Source: an uncultured Succinatimonas sp. (lineage in GTDB: Bacteria; Pseudomonadota; Gammaproteobacteria; Enterobacterales; Succinivibrionaceae). Taken from it: a stretch of 6,456 nt of DNA. The translations under genes were made by a program, and so were the position numbers. How positions within the stretch are numbered: position 1 is the stretch's first letter; each line of letters starts with the position of its first letter. The stretch is taken from the NCBI GenBank assembly GCA_937880335.1, contig CALFLJ010000167.1:1-6456 (forward strand), read 5' to 3'. A model generated the notes under the pieces. That model was not told the origin of the DNA and ran no database searches. It saw only the letters and a list, made by a program, of their open reading frames with translations. Shown here one piece after another: positions 5,592 to 6,456 of this stretch.

Positions 5592-6020
5592 ATGCAAACG
5601 GTAAGAAGACGTAAAAATAGACCTAAAGCAGAGATTAATGTCGTACCTTATATCGACGTTATGCTAGTTTTATTGGTTATTTTTATTGCTACAGCTCCTG
5701 TAGTTATGCAAGGTGTTACGGTTGATCTGCCTCAAGCTGAGGCTGAGACTATGAATGAGGATCAAAGAACTCCAATCATAGCTTCTGTCGATAAGGTAGG
5801 TCAGTATTTTGTCTCAATTGATTCGACAAATGAAAAGATGGAAAGTCTGGATGCTCTTGCAAGTTATGTTTCACAAGAGCTGGCAAAAGATCCTAGTCGA
5901 CCCGTAGTGGTACAAGGTGATGCTCATGTAAGCTATGACTCAGTAATTCAGCTTATGAATGCCTTGAAACAAGGCGGCGTTAAGAGCGTAGGCCTTGTGA
6001 CTGAACCTTTAGGAGAATAG
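5592..6020 (+). CDS. tolR: Tol-Pal proton-channel subunit TolR
   Basis: A 142-residue protein of the ExbD/TolR family, the usual length (E. coli TolR also has 142). It has a short basic cytoplasmic N-terminus (RRRKNRPKAE), one membrane helix at about 19-38, and a periplasmic domain. The essential membrane Asp is D22 in PYIDVMLVLL, equivalent to E. coli D23, which carries protons in the channel formed with TolQ. INVVPYIDVMLVLL is the family signature. The periplasmic part ends with the conserved pattern VVVQGDAHVSYDSVIQLMNALKQGG near 104-129, quoted in pieces: VVVQGDAHVSYD then SVIQLMNALKQGG. The gene starts six bases after tolQ and ends one base before tolA, so it is tightly cotranscribed. 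Confidence 0.97.
   Translation: MQTVRRRKNRPKAEINVVPYIDVMLVLLVIFIATAPVVMQGVTVDLPQAEAETMNEDQRTPIIASVDKVGQYFVSIDSTNEKMESLDALASYVSQELAKDPSRPVVVQGDAHVSYDSVIQLMNALKQGGVKSVGLVTEPLGE
6011..6016 (+). promoter_or_regulatory. Ribosome binding site of tolA within the end of tolR
   Basis: AGGAGA, five bases before GTG 6022 and directly before the tolR stop codon TAG (6018-6020). It supports the GTG start of tolA. Confidence 0.55.
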
Positions 6021-6021
6021 T

Positions 6022-6456
6022 GTGAAAATTGGTAAAGGGACGGCTTTTACTTTAGCTGTGCTCATACACTTGGCAATTATTGTAGCTTTGGTTGTGAATG
6101 TGTCTTTAGATAAACCTGAGAGACCTCAAAATCCTGGAGCTAACCTTATGCATGCCACCATGATTACTCCTCCTGCAAAGGGTAATCCTAATGGAAAAAT
6201 ACAAGGTAACACAGCATCTAAAGAAAAGGACAAGCAAAAAGAAGAGAGCATAAAGCAGGATGATGCTAAAAAAGAACAGGCACAAAAAGAGCTTTTAGAG
6301 CGTGTTGAAAAACAACAGGCTGAGGAGCGTAAGCGTCAACAGATTGTTGAACAAAAAAAGAAAGCTGAAATAGCAAGAAAAGAGGAAGAACGTCGCTTAC
6401 TAGCCTTAAAGAAAGCTGAGGAGCAAAAGAAACTAGAGGAAAAGAAAAAGCTTGAA
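6022..6456 (+). CDS. tolA: Tol-Pal protein TolA, N-terminal part (cut by the window edge)
   Basis: 145 codons are visible and the frame is still open at the last base. TolA is anchored in the inner membrane by one helix and reaches across the periplasm to Pal/TolB, passing on force from TolQR. The start is GTG 6022. Domain I: membrane helix at about 7-28, containing H16, the His of the SxxxH motif used to contact TolQR; the Ser position is Ala (A12). A short periplasmic region (ANLMHATMITPP, residues 40-51) resembles the segment that follows the helix in other TolA proteins. Domain II: from about residue 66 to the window end, a Lys/Glu/Gln-rich helix without Pro or Gly, the expected long rod. 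The globular domain III that binds TolB/colicins lies outside the window. Identification rests on position after tolR plus this architecture. Confidence 0.92.
   Translation, partial: MKIGKGTAFTLAVLIHLAIIVALVVNVSLDKPERPQNPGANLMHATMITPPAKGNPNGKIQGNTASKEKDKQKEESIKQDDAKKEQAQKELLERVEKQQAEERKRQQIVEQKKKAEIARKEEERRLLALKKAEEQKKLEEKKKLE

Noticed and set aside
1..6456. CRISPR array, tRNA or rRNA gene, insertion sequence, phage or defence system
   Set aside because: No regularly spaced repeats, tRNA-like cloverleaf, rRNA signature, transposase or terminal inverted repeats were seen; nearly all of the window is accounted for by conserved genes.

Overview
The window carries nine protein-coding genes, all on the + strand. 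The DNA is AT-rich. The recognisable proteins match gammaproteobacterial families closely: the RuvC active-site residues fall at the same numbers as in Escherichia coli (D7, E66, D138, D141), and the TolQ core keeps long stretches of the enterobacterial protein. The order ruvC-ruvA-ruvB-ybgC-tolQ-tolR-tolA is known from gammaproteobacteria such as Pseudomonas. A low-GC member of the group, for example a Succinivibrionaceae-like gut bacterium, would fit, but that assignment is inference and not shown by any marker gene.

Layout. 22-831: a TauE/SafE-family membrane transporter, apparently a separate transcription unit. 832-1032: an AT-rich intergenic stretch with a short perfect inverted repeat and a possible promoter. 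1033-1767: a short-chain dehydrogenase/reductase (SDR) of unknown substrate. 1777-2307: ruvC, nine bases further on, with its ribosome binding site overlapping the SDR stop codon. 2308-2393: a short gap with a possible weak internal promoter. 2394-4096: ruvA and ruvB, five bases apart. 4089-4529: ybgC, overlapping the end of ruvB by eight bases. 4533-6020: tolQ and tolR. 6022 to the window edge: tolA, incomplete at its 3' end. No convincing terminator was seen from 1033 onward, so the SDR gene to tolA could be one long transcript with internal start points.

How the genes work together. RuvA and RuvB form the Holliday-junction branch-migration motor and RuvC cuts the junction, so ruvCAB is a complete resolvasome. 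YbgC is a hotdog-fold acyl-CoA thioesterase habitually encoded with tol genes. TolQ, TolR and TolA form the inner-membrane, proton-driven part of the Tol-Pal envelope system, which supports outer-membrane constriction at division; tolB and pal would be expected just beyond the window. The transporter and the SDR have no evident functional link to these genes.

Most of this is conserved housekeeping DNA. The one striking departure is TolQ: after a normal core of about 230 residues it continues for about 120 more residues of Gln/Asn/Tyr/Ser/Pro-rich, probably disordered sequence that should lie in the cytoplasm. Smaller points are the SDR's unusual motif residues and its place beside ruvC, the lack of the usual Ser in the TolA membrane-helix motif, an N-terminal extension of RuvB, and no canonical LexA box in the two gaps that precede the ruv genes.
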